NCBI GenBank assembly: GCA_020635715.1
Contig: JACJZG010000037.1
Coordinates: 1 to 10,506 of the forward strand
Reading direction: 5' to 3'
Origin: Flavobacteriales bacterium
GTDB taxonomy: Bacteria; Bacteroidota; Bacteroidia; Flavobacteriales_F; PHOS-HE28
Length of the DNA: 10,506 nucleotides
The position numbers and the translations under genes were made by a program. Positions 1-5,983 of the stretch are shown piece by piece; position 1 is the first letter of the stretch; each line of letters begins with the position of its first letter. Below the pieces are notes generated by a model. That model searched no databases. It saw only the letters and a list, made by a program, of their open reading frames with translations, and had not been told where the DNA came from.

Positions 1-1031
1 GGGTCCACGGTGTGAAGGTCCGCGATGAAGGCATCGTAGCCAGCGGTCTTCTCCGCGATGAAGGCCTGGTCGAAGACCGTGCCTGGCGCAGCGAGCTCCT
101 GATCGAGCATCAGCCGCAGCACACCCTTCAGGAAGGCCACGTCCATGGTGCCACGGATCGGGATGTGGCGATCAGCGAGGTGGCTTGCGCCGAAGAGCAT
201 GGGCTTCACCTCCTGCGGGTTCCTGAAGGCCATCGTACCCGCCTCAGGCAATGGATTGATGCTGACGACGGTGCCGCCGTTGCTCTTGCACTTCTCCAGT
301 GCGCTGAGCATCCGTGGATGATTGGTACCGGGGTTCTGGCCCATCACCAGCACCAGCTTCGCTTCGTGGATGTCCTGCAAGGAAACCGTGCCCTTGCCGA
401 TGCCGATGGTCTCGCCCAACCCGGTACCGCTGCTCTCGTGGCACATGTTGCTGCAATCGGGCAGGTTGTTGGTGCCGTAGTGGCGCACGAAGAGCTGATA
501 GAGATAGGCCGCCTCATTGCTCGCCCGACCGCTGGTGTAGAAGATGGCCTCGTGCGGTGATGGCAGCGATCGCAGCTTGTCACCCACCATGCGGAAAGCC
601 TCGTCCCAGCCGATGGGTTCATAATGAGAGCTGTTCCGGCGTAGTACGAAGGGTTCGGTGAGGCGTCCCGCCTTGCCGATCTCGTAGTCGCTCCACCGAC
701 TGAGCTCCTCCACGCTGTGCTGGGCGAAGAAGGCACGATCAACGCGTTTGGTGGTGGCCTCCTCGGCGATGGCCTTCACGCCGTTCTCGCAATACTCGCC
801 GAGGTGGCTGCGGCGGTCGGGGTCGGGCCAGGCACAACCGGGGCAGTCGAAGCCGTCCTTCTGGTTCAGCTTGTTGAGGATGCTGATCCCGTTCAGCACT
901 CCGGTCTCCTCGTGCAGGTGTGCGAGCGAGGACGTGAGCGCGGGCAGACCGGCGGCCCAGGTCTTCCGATCGGTGATGGTGAGTCCCGTGTGGGTGTCCG
1001 GTGGAAGCAGGGCGATGTCGCGCTTGTTCAT
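1..1031 (-). CDS. FdhF/YdeP-family molybdopterin oxidoreductase, N-terminal part (runs off left edge)
   Basis: The reading frame is open without a stop from an ATG at 1031 to the window edge and gives 343 residues of a protein that is usually about 750 residues long. Seen: a DCPGCAWPDP segment with Cys63 and Cys66, Cys81 in YCENG, the stretch FYTSGRASNEAAY, then YGTNNLPDCSNMCHESSG with Cys193 and Cys197, and GQNPGTNHPRM at 231-241. Known: the family is related to formate dehydrogenase H and binds a bis-MGD molybdenum cofactor. Cys197 lines up with the selenocysteine that ligates Mo in E. coli FdhF. The physiological substrate of YdeP-type proteins is not settled, so formate activity is not claimed. 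A cytoplasmic location is likely because no signal peptide is visible. It lies 64 nt downstream of the exbD-like gene, and a promoter-like box in that gap suggests it can be transcribed alone. No Shine-Dalgarno sequence precedes the ATG. Confidence 0.9.
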   Translation of the reverse strand, partial: MNKRDIALLPPDTHTGLTITDRKTWAAGLPALTSSLAHLHEETGVLNGISILNKLNQKDGFDCPGCAWPDPDRRSHLGEYCENGVKAIAEEATTKRVDRAFFAQHSVEELSRWSDYEIGKAGRLTEPFVLRRNSSHYEPIGWDEAFRMVGDKLRSLPSPHEAIFYTSGRASNEAAYLYQLFVRHYGTNNLPDCSNMCHESSGTGLGETIGIGKGTVSLQDIHEAKLVLVMGQNPGTNHPRMLSALEKCKSNGGTVVSINPLPEAGTMAFRNPQEVKPMLFGASHLADRHIPIRGTMDVAFLKGVLRLMLDQELAAPGTVFDQAFIAEKTAGYDAFIADLHTVD

Positions 1032-1040
1032 GTGCAGTTT

Positions 1041-1066
1041 CCCGGTCAAGCGATGCATGCACCGGG
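1041..1066 (-). repeat. Inverted repeat in the oxidoreductase leader
   Basis: CCCGGT at 1041-1046 and ACCGGG at 1061-1066 form a perfect 6-bp inverted repeat around a 14-nt centre that contains small ATGCAT/GCATGC palindromes. It lies between the promoter-like box at 1073-1080 and the start codon at 1031, so it would form a hairpin in the mRNA leader. Its function is unknown and a chance occurrence is possible. Confidence 0.35.
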
Positions 1067-1072
1067 CATCTC

Positions 1073-1080
1073 CAAAAGTA
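1073..1080 (-). promoter_or_regulatory. Candidate Bacteroidota -7 box for the oxidoreductase gene
   Basis: On the minus strand this reads TACTTTTG, a perfect match to the Bacteroidota -7 consensus TAnnTTTG. It lies in the 64-nt gap between the exbD-like gene and the oxidoreductase and ends 41 nt before the ATG. I found no convincing TTTG -33 element 17-23 nt upstream, so the call rests on the -7 box and its position only. Confidence 0.35.
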
Positions 1081-1095
1081 GGGCGGACGCCTGCG

Positions 1096-1599
1096 CTATT
1101 GTTCGCCACGCATCGCCAGGAGCAGGTCATGTTCATCGGACGTCACGCTATCGGCGATACTGAAGCGGGCGATCCGTGCGAGCTGGATCTCATCCACGGT
1201 GGTGACCACCTGCTGGAAGCGCGTGCCTTCATCGGCCTTCACGATGCAGGTCGGCTCCCGGCCCACCTGGGCGCTCAGTGCCTCGAAACGTTGCAGGGTA
1301 TTGCGCAGCGAACGGCCACCCAGGTATTGCAAGGTCGTATTGGCTGAGAATTCGCCTTGATAGCCGAAGGGTCCACCGTGTTCATCCAGCAGGATGGTGA
1401 GCGTATTGCTGGCCGCTGTCGCATGGTCGGGGAGCGGAAGCGAGAGTTCCATCACCCGCTCGTCGAGCAGGTGTGTGGTGAGCATGAAGAAGGTGATGAG
1501 GAGGAAGCCGAGGTCCACCATGGGGGTCATGTCCAGGTGGATGTGCGGGACCGTGCGGCGCTTGTTGCGGCCTTGCTCCGGAGTGGTGATCGCTGCCAA
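1096..1599 (-). CDS. ExbD/TolR-family biopolymer transport protein, TTG start
   Basis: This encodes 167 residues with the ExbD/TolR layout: a basic cytoplasmic N-terminus, one membrane helix, and a periplasmic domain. The start of the helix reads DMTPMVDLGFLLITFF. Asp29 matches the conserved proton-pathway aspartate of ExbD (Asp25 in E. coli). Known: ExbD works with the proton channel ExbB to pass proton-motive force to outer-membrane transport or other envelope processes. No exbB or tonB gene is visible nearby. The start is TTG at 1599, because an in-frame stop (1609-1611) lies just upstream and the next in-frame ATG (codon 24) would remove most of the cytoplasmic tail and begin right at the helix. 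No Shine-Dalgarno sequence is visible. The GldL-like gene lies 102 nt upstream and the oxidoreductase 64 nt downstream on the same strand. The partner and cargo cannot be named from the sequence. Confidence 0.88.
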   Translation of the reverse strand: MAAITTPEQGRNKRRTVPHIHLDMTPMVDLGFLLITFFMLTTHLLDERVMELSLPLPDHATAASNTLTILLDEHGGPFGYQGEFSANTTLQYLGGRSLRNTLQRFEALSAQVGREPTCIVKADEGTRFQQVVTTVDEIQLARIARFSIADSVTSDEHDLLLAMRGEQ

Positions 1600-1701
1600 G
1601 GTGGTCGACTATGGCAGTAGAACGGCTCAACGCTCGTGCGCATTGGACCGGTCGTTGGAGCAGGCGCACCGCTGCTCGAGCCGCGATGCCTGCAGGTGGC
1701 T

Positions 1702-2043
1702 CTATGCGCCTTGTTGCGCGATCCTTCCGGGTTCGCGCACTTGCGTCGCCAGCACCCACGCGGCGGTGGCGGTCATGCCCAAGAGAAGCATCATGTTGGC
1801 CCCGGGCCAGTGCATCGTCTTGAACATCATCCCGCACAGTGCCACTACGATGGCTGGTGCGAACCAGCCTGGCTTGCTGATCCGGATCGTCCAAGGTCCG
1901 CGCTTGCTCGCCAGACGAAACACCAACGCGACCGACGTTAGCAGCGCGCTGAACAGCAGGAGATAGCCGGCTCCCGGCCAGTGAAGGATCTTGAAAAGGA
2001 CACCGATGATGAGGCCGGTCAGACCGATCGCACGGAGATTCAT
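1702..2043 (-). CDS. Small GldL-like membrane protein with two tandem HWPGA hairpins
   Basis: This encodes 113 residues that are almost entirely hydrophobic, with four probable membrane helices arranged as two repeats. Repeat 1 has FKILHWPGA at residues 17-25 and repeat 2 has FKTMHWPGA at 74-82, a spacing of 57 residues. Each motif links two hydrophobic stretches, and a basic loop (RLASKRG, residues 43-49) separates the repeats. Known: the FKxxHWPGA signature occurs in the membrane hairpin of GldL, the stator-like subunit of the GldLM gliding/type IX secretion motor in Bacteroidota. This protein lacks the long cytoplasmic part of GldL, so it is not GldL itself and its function is unknown. The ATG at 2043 is preferred. 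A longer frame from 2121 would add 26 polar residues that look like untranslated leader. The ExbD-like gene follows 102 nt downstream, which suggests, but does not show, a link to proton-driven energy transfer. Confidence 0.8.
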   Translation of the reverse strand: MNLRAIGLTGLIIGVLFKILHWPGAGYLLLFSALLTSVALVFRLASKRGPWTIRISKPGWFAPAIVVALCGMMFKTMHWPGANMMLLLGMTATAAWVLATQVREPGRIAQQGA

Positions 2044-2080
2044 GGTAGTGGGTTTTGATGATGGAATGCCCGGCGACTTC

Positions 2081-2088
2081 CAAAGTAA
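2081..2088 (-). promoter_or_regulatory. Weak candidate -7 box for the GldL-like gene
   Basis: On the minus strand this reads TTACTTTG, five of the six fixed positions of TAnnTTTG, and ends 37 nt before the ATG at 2043. No clear -33 TTTG is present at the usual spacing, so a chance match is quite possible. Confidence 0.2.
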
Positions 2089-2164
2089 CGCGAAACCCCT
2101 GCGGTGGTCTCGGGGCTTCATTGCGGGACGTTCCCTCGCCTCTGCGACTCCTGGGTGGATCAGT

Positions 2165-3469
2165 TCACGCCACCACTGCCTTCCTGTTCATCAGTTCCTC
2201 CACGGCATCGGCCTCCACGGGGATGTTCGCGAACAGGTCGATCGGGTTGTCGCGCGTGGTGAGGATGTTATTCTCCAAGCGGATCCCCAGCTTCTCCTCG
2301 CGGATGTAGATGCCCGGCTCCACGGTGAAGACCATGTCCGGCTGGATCATCTCGTTCCACAGGCCCACGTCGTGCACGTCGAGGCCGAGGAAGTGGCTGG
2401 TGCCGTGCATGAAATACTTCTTGTACAGCGGACGATCGGGGTCCTGCTTCGCCACTTCATCCTTGCTCAGCAGGCCGAGGCCGATCAACTCGCTCTCCAT
2501 GATCTTGCCCACTTCTTTGTGGTAGTCGGCGAGCAGGGTGCCGGGGCGCAGCAGTTGCGTGGCCTCGTTCTTCACGCGGAGCACGGCGTTGTACACGTCC
2601 TTCTGGCGCTTGGTGAAACGGCCGTTCACAGGGATGCACCGTGTGAGATCGCTGGCGTAGCCGCCGTATTCACAGCCGAAGTCCATCAGGATCACATCGC
2701 CGTCATGGCACACCTGGTCGTTGGTGATGTAGTGCAGCACGCAGGCGTTGTAGCCGCTGGCGATGATCGGCGTGTAGGCATGTCCGCGCGAACCGTTGCG
2801 CAGGAACTCGTGCGTGATCTCCGCCTCGATCTCGTACTCCTTCACGCCGGGCTTCACGAAGCCGCACACGCGTTCGAACGCCTTGCCGGTGATCGCGATC
2901 GCCCGTTGGATCTGCTCCACCTCCTCCTTCGTCTTGCGACTGCGGATCCGGTGCATGATGGGCGCGCTGCGCTTCACGCTATGCAGCGGGTACTGCGCGC
3001 GCAGCTTCTTGTTCTCGCGCTCCTCTCGCGTCTCCACCTCGTTGCCCTGGCGCAGGTGCTCGTTGCTGTTCAGGTAGAGCGTTTCGCACTGCGGCACCAA
3101 GCGCTTGATCGTCGCTTCGTAGCTCGTGGTCCACAGCACCGTGGGTATGCCGCTCAGCTCGCTCGCCTCCTTCTGCGTGAATTTGGCGCCTTCCCAGATC
3201 GCGATCAGCTCGCTGGTCTCGCGCACGAAGAGGATCTCGCGGTCCTTCGGATCCATCGCGTCGGGGAAGAGCAGCAGGATCGTCTCCTCCTGGTCGATGC
3301 CGCTGAGGTAGAAGATGTCGCTGGCCTGCTTGAAGGGCATCGTGCCATCGGCGCTGGTGGGCATGATGTCGTTGCTATGGAAGATGGCGAGGCCGCCTTT
3401 CTCCATGGCCTGGCGGAAACGGGCGCGGTGCTCGCGGTAGGTCGATGCTGAGAGCGGAGTGTAACGCAT
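2165..3469 (-). CDS. pepP: Xaa-Pro aminopeptidase (M24B metallopeptidase)
   Basis: This encodes 434 residues, normal for aminopeptidase P, which removes an N-terminal residue next to proline and uses two metal ions, usually manganese. Residues 1-165 resemble the N-terminal creatinase-like domain. The C-terminal pita-bread domain carries all five expected metal ligands: Asp263 (VILMDFG), Asp274 (YASDLTR), His359 (HGTSHFLGLDVHDVG), Glu384 (FTVEPGIY) and Glu399 (IRLENN). His355 and His366 match the other conserved active-site histidines. No signal peptide is visible, so the enzyme is probably cytoplasmic. The start at 3469 is chosen because the protein from there begins in the usual way for the family. 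The open frame continues to 3661, but those 64 extra residues overlap the end of the cytochrome gene and resemble no domain. No Shine-Dalgarno sequence is visible. It lies 124 nt after the cytochrome gene, with no obvious functional tie to it. Confidence 0.95.
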   Translation of the reverse strand: MRYTPLSASTYREHRARFRQAMEKGGLAIFHSNDIMPTSADGTMPFKQASDIFYLSGIDQEETILLLFPDAMDPKDREILFVRETSELIAIWEGAKFTQKEASELSGIPTVLWTTSYEATIKRLVPQCETLYLNSNEHLRQGNEVETREERENKKLRAQYPLHSVKRSAPIMHRIRSRKTKEEVEQIQRAIAITGKAFERVCGFVKPGVKEYEIEAEITHEFLRNGSRGHAYTPIIASGYNACVLHYITNDQVCHDGDVILMDFGCEYGGYASDLTRCIPVNGRFTKRQKDVYNAVLRVKNEATQLLRPGTLLADYHKEVGKIMESELIGLGLLSKDEVAKQDPDRPLYKKYFMHGTSHFLGLDVHDVGLWNEMIQPDMVFTVEPGIYIREEKLGIRLENNILTTRDNPIDLFANIPVEADAVEELMNRKAVVA

Positions 3470-3476
3470 GGTATTC

Positions 3477-3490
3477 GCCGAAGCTTCGGC
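3477..3490 (-). repeat. Perfect 14-nt palindrome just upstream of pepP
   Basis: The sequence GCCGAAGCTTCGGC is self-complementary along its whole length and ends 7 nt before the pepP ATG (3469). As DNA it could be a dimeric operator. As RNA it could fold only as a short hairpin with a small loop, which would sit over the region where the ribosome binds. No second copy is seen in the window. Confidence 0.45.
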
Positions 3491-3593
3491 ACTGGTGAAT
3501 GGAACGAAGGTAGGCCTGATGATCCGCCATCGGGTGGGATGGGTCATTGTCCGACTTGTGCACCCGTTCATGTCCGGGCGGCGTGGTCGACAG

Positions 3594-4577
3594 CTAGGAA
3601 CCCGGCTCGCTCCACTTCTCCACCCTGCCGGCCGCTGGTGGCAGGGTGCGCAGGTAGTCATAGACGGCGCCGAGGTCCTGCTCCATCATATGACCATACA
3701 TGGTCCAGGGCATCACGGTCTGGAAGTCTGCAGCGGCCATGTCCACCGCGTGCGGCACGTAAGCACTATCCGCGTATTGTTTGAAACGTGAGATGAAGGC
3801 AGCCTTGTCCCAGGCGGCGAGGCCATCGGCATGGAAGGTGATGTTGGGTGAACGCACGATGGCCTTATTGGGGAAGGCGAACTCGAAGCCGCCGCCCCCT
3901 GGCTCACCGACAGGCTCGCCCTTCTCGTGCTTCGTATGGCACACGATGCAACCTGCTGCGTTGACAACGTATTGTCCATAGGCCAGGGCATCCGAAGGGT
4001 CAGGTCGCTTCACGGGTGCGGCAGGCTGGGGCATCGTGTGCATGATCACGCTCACGGGGAAGTCCGCCTTGCTGGCCGGCGGGTTGTTCTGCTGGGGCGG
4101 CAAGCTGCGCAAGTAGGCTATGATGCTGTAGATATCCTCGGTATCAAGTGCCCGGTAGTTGGGATAGGGCATTACCGGGAAGAAGGGATGTCCATCCTTG
4201 CTCACCCCGCTCGTGATGGCGCGGTAGACCTCGCCATCGCTCCAATCCTTCAAGCCGAACGGAGTGATGTTCCGTGAATAGAATTCGCCCGGGAACTCCA
4301 TGCTTTGATCGAAACGTTCGCCGCCCTTGCCGAGGGTACCAGGGACCAAGGGGCCGGAGAACTTGTTCCAGTCCCGTGTGCTGTGGCAATCCATGCACAC
4401 ACAAACACTATTGGCCAGGTACTCACCCCGTGCCACGCGTTCCGGCGTGATCTCCACCATGAGGTCGGTCTGGACCGGGATGTTCGGCAGGGCGTTGGTC
4501 ACGTAGGTGATGGCGCCAACAATGACCAACACGAGAACGAGCACCAGGATGCCCAGGACCTTGACGATCTTTTTCAT
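3594..4577 (-). CDS. Membrane-anchored di-heme cytochrome c
   Basis: This encodes 327 residues: a basic start (MKKIVK), one hydrophobic segment at about 7-28 acting as an uncleaved anchor, then two class I cytochrome c domains facing the periplasm. Heme motifs are CMDCH at 61-65 and CIVCH at 210-214. Likely distal methionine ligands are Met136 (FFPVMPYPNY) and Met289 (FQTVMPWTMYG). Both domains have the usual GEYL/GQYV helix before the heme and a YLRSLP/YLRTLP helix at the end, which suggests internal duplication. Known: such proteins pass electrons between membrane dehydrogenases and terminal oxidases or peroxidases. The partner here is unknown. An extra Cys59 gives CVCMDCH at the first heme site. 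The gene is divergent from the DUF1801 gene, and a good Bacteroidota-type promoter is visible upstream. The nearby sdh operon also acts in respiration but is on the other strand and separately transcribed. Confidence 0.93.
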   Translation of the reverse strand: MKKIVKVLGILVLVLVLVIVGAITYVTNALPNIPVQTDLMVEITPERVARGEYLANSVCVCMDCHSTRDWNKFSGPLVPGTLGKGGERFDQSMEFPGEFYSRNITPFGLKDWSDGEVYRAITSGVSKDGHPFFPVMPYPNYRALDTEDIYSIIAYLRSLPPQQNNPPASKADFPVSVIMHTMPQPAAPVKRPDPSDALAYGQYVVNAAGCIVCHTKHEKGEPVGEPGGGGFEFAFPNKAIVRSPNITFHADGLAAWDKAAFISRFKQYADSAYVPHAVDMAAADFQTVMPWTMYGHMMEQDLGAVYDYLRTLPPAAGRVEKWSEPGS

Positions 4578-4597
4578 GGGAGAGTGGAACGGTCACT

Positions 4598-4629
4598 CAA
4601 ATATGCTCGGTCCAATAGCACATTCCAAA
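4598..4629 (-). promoter_or_regulatory. Bacteroidota-type promoter for the cytochrome c gene
   Basis: On the minus strand a TTTG (4629-4626) is followed after 20 nt by CATATTTG (4605-4598). This fits the Bacteroidota consensus TTTG-N17-23-TAnnTTTG with one mismatch, the first base of the -7 box. The box ends 20 nt before the ATG at 4577, leaving a short leader. It is the best-formed promoter in the window. It lies in the divergent gap shared with the DUF1801 gene. Confidence 0.5.
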
Positions 4630-4648
4630 TGCGAAGGGGATGTCCGAG

Positions 4649-4675
4649 TTGTTGCGCACGGTTCCGCTATCTTGG
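4649..4675 (+). promoter_or_regulatory. Candidate promoter of the DUF1801 gene, possibly leaderless
   Basis: TATCTTGG at 4668-4675 matches five of six fixed positions of TAnnTTTG, and TTG at 4649-4651 is a possible -33 element with a 16-nt spacer, slightly short. The -7 box ends only 4 nt before the ATG at 4680, so transcription would begin at or next to the start codon and give a leaderless mRNA. Moderate to weak support. Confidence 0.3.
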
Positions 4676-4679
4676 TGCC

Positions 4680-5114
4680 ATGGCCAGGTCCAAGTACACG
4701 CTCAAGACCAAGGCCAACATCGCCTCAGTGGATGCCTTCATCAACAAGCAACCCAAGGAAGAGGTGCGCGAGGATTGCCGGACCCTGTTGAAGCTCATGG
4801 GTGAGTTGGCGGGGGAGGAAGCGCGCATGTGGGGGCCGAGCATCATCGGTTTCGGTTCTTATCACTACAAGTACGCCAGTGGCCACGAGGGCGACATGTG
4901 CCGGATCGGGTTCAGCCCGCGGAAGACGAACATCAGCATCTACCTACTACCCGGCTTCGATGCCATGGGCGACCTGCTCGAGGAGTTGGGGAAGTACAAC
5001 ACGGGGAAGTCCTGCCTGTATGTGAAGCGTCTGGCCGACATCGACCTCGTGGTGCTGCGCAAGATGGCCCAACGATCCCTGCAGGAGCTGGCCAGATGCT
5101 ATCCGGCGCAGTAG
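4680..5114 (+). CDS. DUF1801 (YdhG-like) protein of unknown function
   Basis: This encodes 144 residues, a normal length for single-domain DUF1801 proteins. Recognisable family segments are VDAFI near residue 17, MWGPSIIGFGSYHYKYASGHEGD at about 50-72 (a hallmark of this subgroup), GFSPRKTNISIYLLPGF, and GKYNTGKSCLYVKRLADID near residues 103-121. No signal peptide, membrane segment or metal-binding cluster is seen, so the protein is probably cytoplasmic. No reaction is established for this subfamily and I do not propose one. The ATG at 4680 is chosen because the family match begins right after it. The frame is open further upstream to 4305, but that stretch overlaps the divergent cytochrome gene. 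It precedes sdhC by 166 nt and is probably a separate unit. Confidence 0.88.
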   Translation: MARSKYTLKTKANIASVDAFINKQPKEEVREDCRTLLKLMGELAGEEARMWGPSIIGFGSYHYKYASGHEGDMCRIGFSPRKTNISIYLLPGFDAMGDLLEELGKYNTGKSCLYVKRLADIDLVVLRKMAQRSLQELARCYPAQ

Positions 5115-5154
5115 GGGTGGGGCCCGGCTGGCGGGGGCTGGGTCTTCGCCGGTC

Positions 5155-5227
5155 GGCTCCGGCCCAAGATCAGAGTCATTCCAAATAACTCCGATGCCAG
5201 TGCGGCCGCATGCAAAGGCTCCGGCCC
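5155..5227 (+). repeat. 11-nt direct repeat flanking the sdhC upstream region
   Basis: GGCTCCGGCCC occurs at 5155-5165 and again at 5217-5227, 51 nt apart, in the non-coding gap between the DUF1801 gene and sdhC. The first copy overlaps a small GCCGG/CCGGC stem (5148-5163) and the second forms the left arm of the hairpin at 5220-5244. Function unknown. Confidence 0.4.
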
Positions 5228-5265
5228 GTAAGTTTGCGGCCGGAACGAACCGGCCCATACGGTTC
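5220..5265 (+). promoter_or_regulatory. Two consecutive hairpins and promoter-like boxes upstream of sdhC
   Basis: TCCGGCC (5220-5226) pairs perfectly with GGCCGGA (5238-5244) around an 11-nt centre, and GAACCG (5247-5252) pairs perfectly with CGGTTC (5260-5265) around 7 nt. Two nucleotides separate the stems. The same stretch holds TTTG at 5233-5236 and, 21 nt on, TACGGTTC at 5258-5265. These fit the spacing of a Bacteroidota promoter, but the -7 box has two mismatches. The palindromes could be protein-binding sites over the promoter or RNA hairpins in the sdh leader, which ends at the ATG at 5281. No downstream U-run supports a terminator. Confidence 0.35.
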
Positions 5266-5280
5266 ACTGTTATTGAACGC

Positions 5281-5964
5281 ATGGCACGTCAAGGTCTCTT
5301 CGGCTCATCGCTCGTCAAGAAGTTCTGGATGGCCCTCACGGGCCTTTTCCTTATCAGCTTCCTGGTGGTGCACGTCACCCTCAATTCCTTCATCTTCTTC
5401 AACGATGGGGGGGTCACCTTCAATACGGGCGCGGAGTTCATGGCGAAGAACCCGATCATACGCACCATGGAGGTCGTGCTCTTCATCGGCCTCATCGCCC
5501 ACATCGTGGATGGCTTGATCCTGTGGAGCCAGAATCGCGCAGCGCGTCCGGTGAGGTACGCCGTTGAGAAGGGTGGCGCCAATCGCACCTGGTACAGCGC
5601 GAGCATGGGCATCCTGGGCACGCTGATCCTCTTCTTCCTCATCATGCACCTGTGGCATTTCTGGGTGAAGAGCCGCATCACCGGTCTGCATCACTATGGC
5701 CTTGACGCCGAAGGGCAGGAAAACCTCTACGGCGCCATGCTGGAGGTGTTCCAGAACCCATTCGTGGTGGTGCTGTACGTGCTTGGCTGCTTCAGCCTTT
5801 TCTGGCACCTGCTCCATGGCTTCAAGAGCGCCTTCCAGAGCCTCGGTCTCAACCACAAGCGTTACAACCCGATCATCGCCTTCCTCGGAACGGCATTCAG
5901 CATCGTGGTGCCAACACTTTTCGCTTTGATGCCGATCGCCATCTACCTGAAGTGGATCCAGTGA
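5281..5964 (+). CDS. sdhC: Succinate dehydrogenase/fumarate reductase cytochrome b subunit (B-type anchor)
   Basis: This encodes 227 residues with five membrane helices, the single-subunit anchor of B-type Complex II as in Bacillus subtilis and Wolinella. It holds two b hemes across the membrane and passes electrons between the iron-sulfur subunit and menaquinone. Candidate heme-ligating histidines, one per helix, are His31 (VVHVTLN), His74 (IAHIVDG), His123 (IMHLWHFW) and His179 (WHLLHGFKSAFQSLGL). His126 and His176 lie close by and are less likely ligands. The segment FKSAFQSLGLNHKRYN is typical of the family. The ATG at 5281 is chosen because the family begins near MARQGLFGSSLVKKF. An upstream in-frame ATG at 5194 would add 29 residues that overlap the repeated, hairpin-forming leader. 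It is the first gene of sdhCAB; sdhA follows after 109 nt filled with repeats. Confidence 0.96.
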   Translation: MARQGLFGSSLVKKFWMALTGLFLISFLVVHVTLNSFIFFNDGGVTFNTGAEFMAKNPIIRTMEVVLFIGLIAHIVDGLILWSQNRAARPVRYAVEKGGANRTWYSASMGILGTLILFFLIMHLWHFWVKSRITGLHHYGLDAEGQENLYGAMLEVFQNPFVVVLYVLGCFSLFWHLLHGFKSAFQSLGLNHKRYNPIIAFLGTAFSIVVPTLFALMPIAIYLKWIQ

Positions 5965-5983
5965 TGCAGTTCAACGGTCCAAT

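Noticed and set aside
1658..1677. GAGCAG/CTGCTC inverted repeat after the GldL-like gene, as a terminator
   Set aside because: The stem is only 6 bp and no T-run follows on the minus strand, so it is too weak to call.
1991..3451. 486-codon open frame on the plus strand
   Set aside because: It is the antisense shadow of pepP. The pepP frame has complete M24B motifs, while this one is rich in Ala, Val, His and Leu with no family features. Long antisense frames are common in GC-rich genes.
3470..3661. 64-residue N-terminal extension of pepP
   Set aside because: It overlaps the 3' end of the cytochrome gene and reads as low-information Arg/Pro/Cys-rich sequence. The family start fits the ATG at 3469.
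5148..5163. GCCGG/CCGGC stem after the DUF1801 gene, as a terminator
   Set aside because: The stem is 5 bp with no downstream T-run. It is noted only as part of the repeat-containing sdhC upstream region.
5194..5280. 29-residue N-terminal extension of sdhC
   Set aside because: It runs through the hairpin-containing leader and does not resemble the B-type anchor N-terminus, which begins at 5281.
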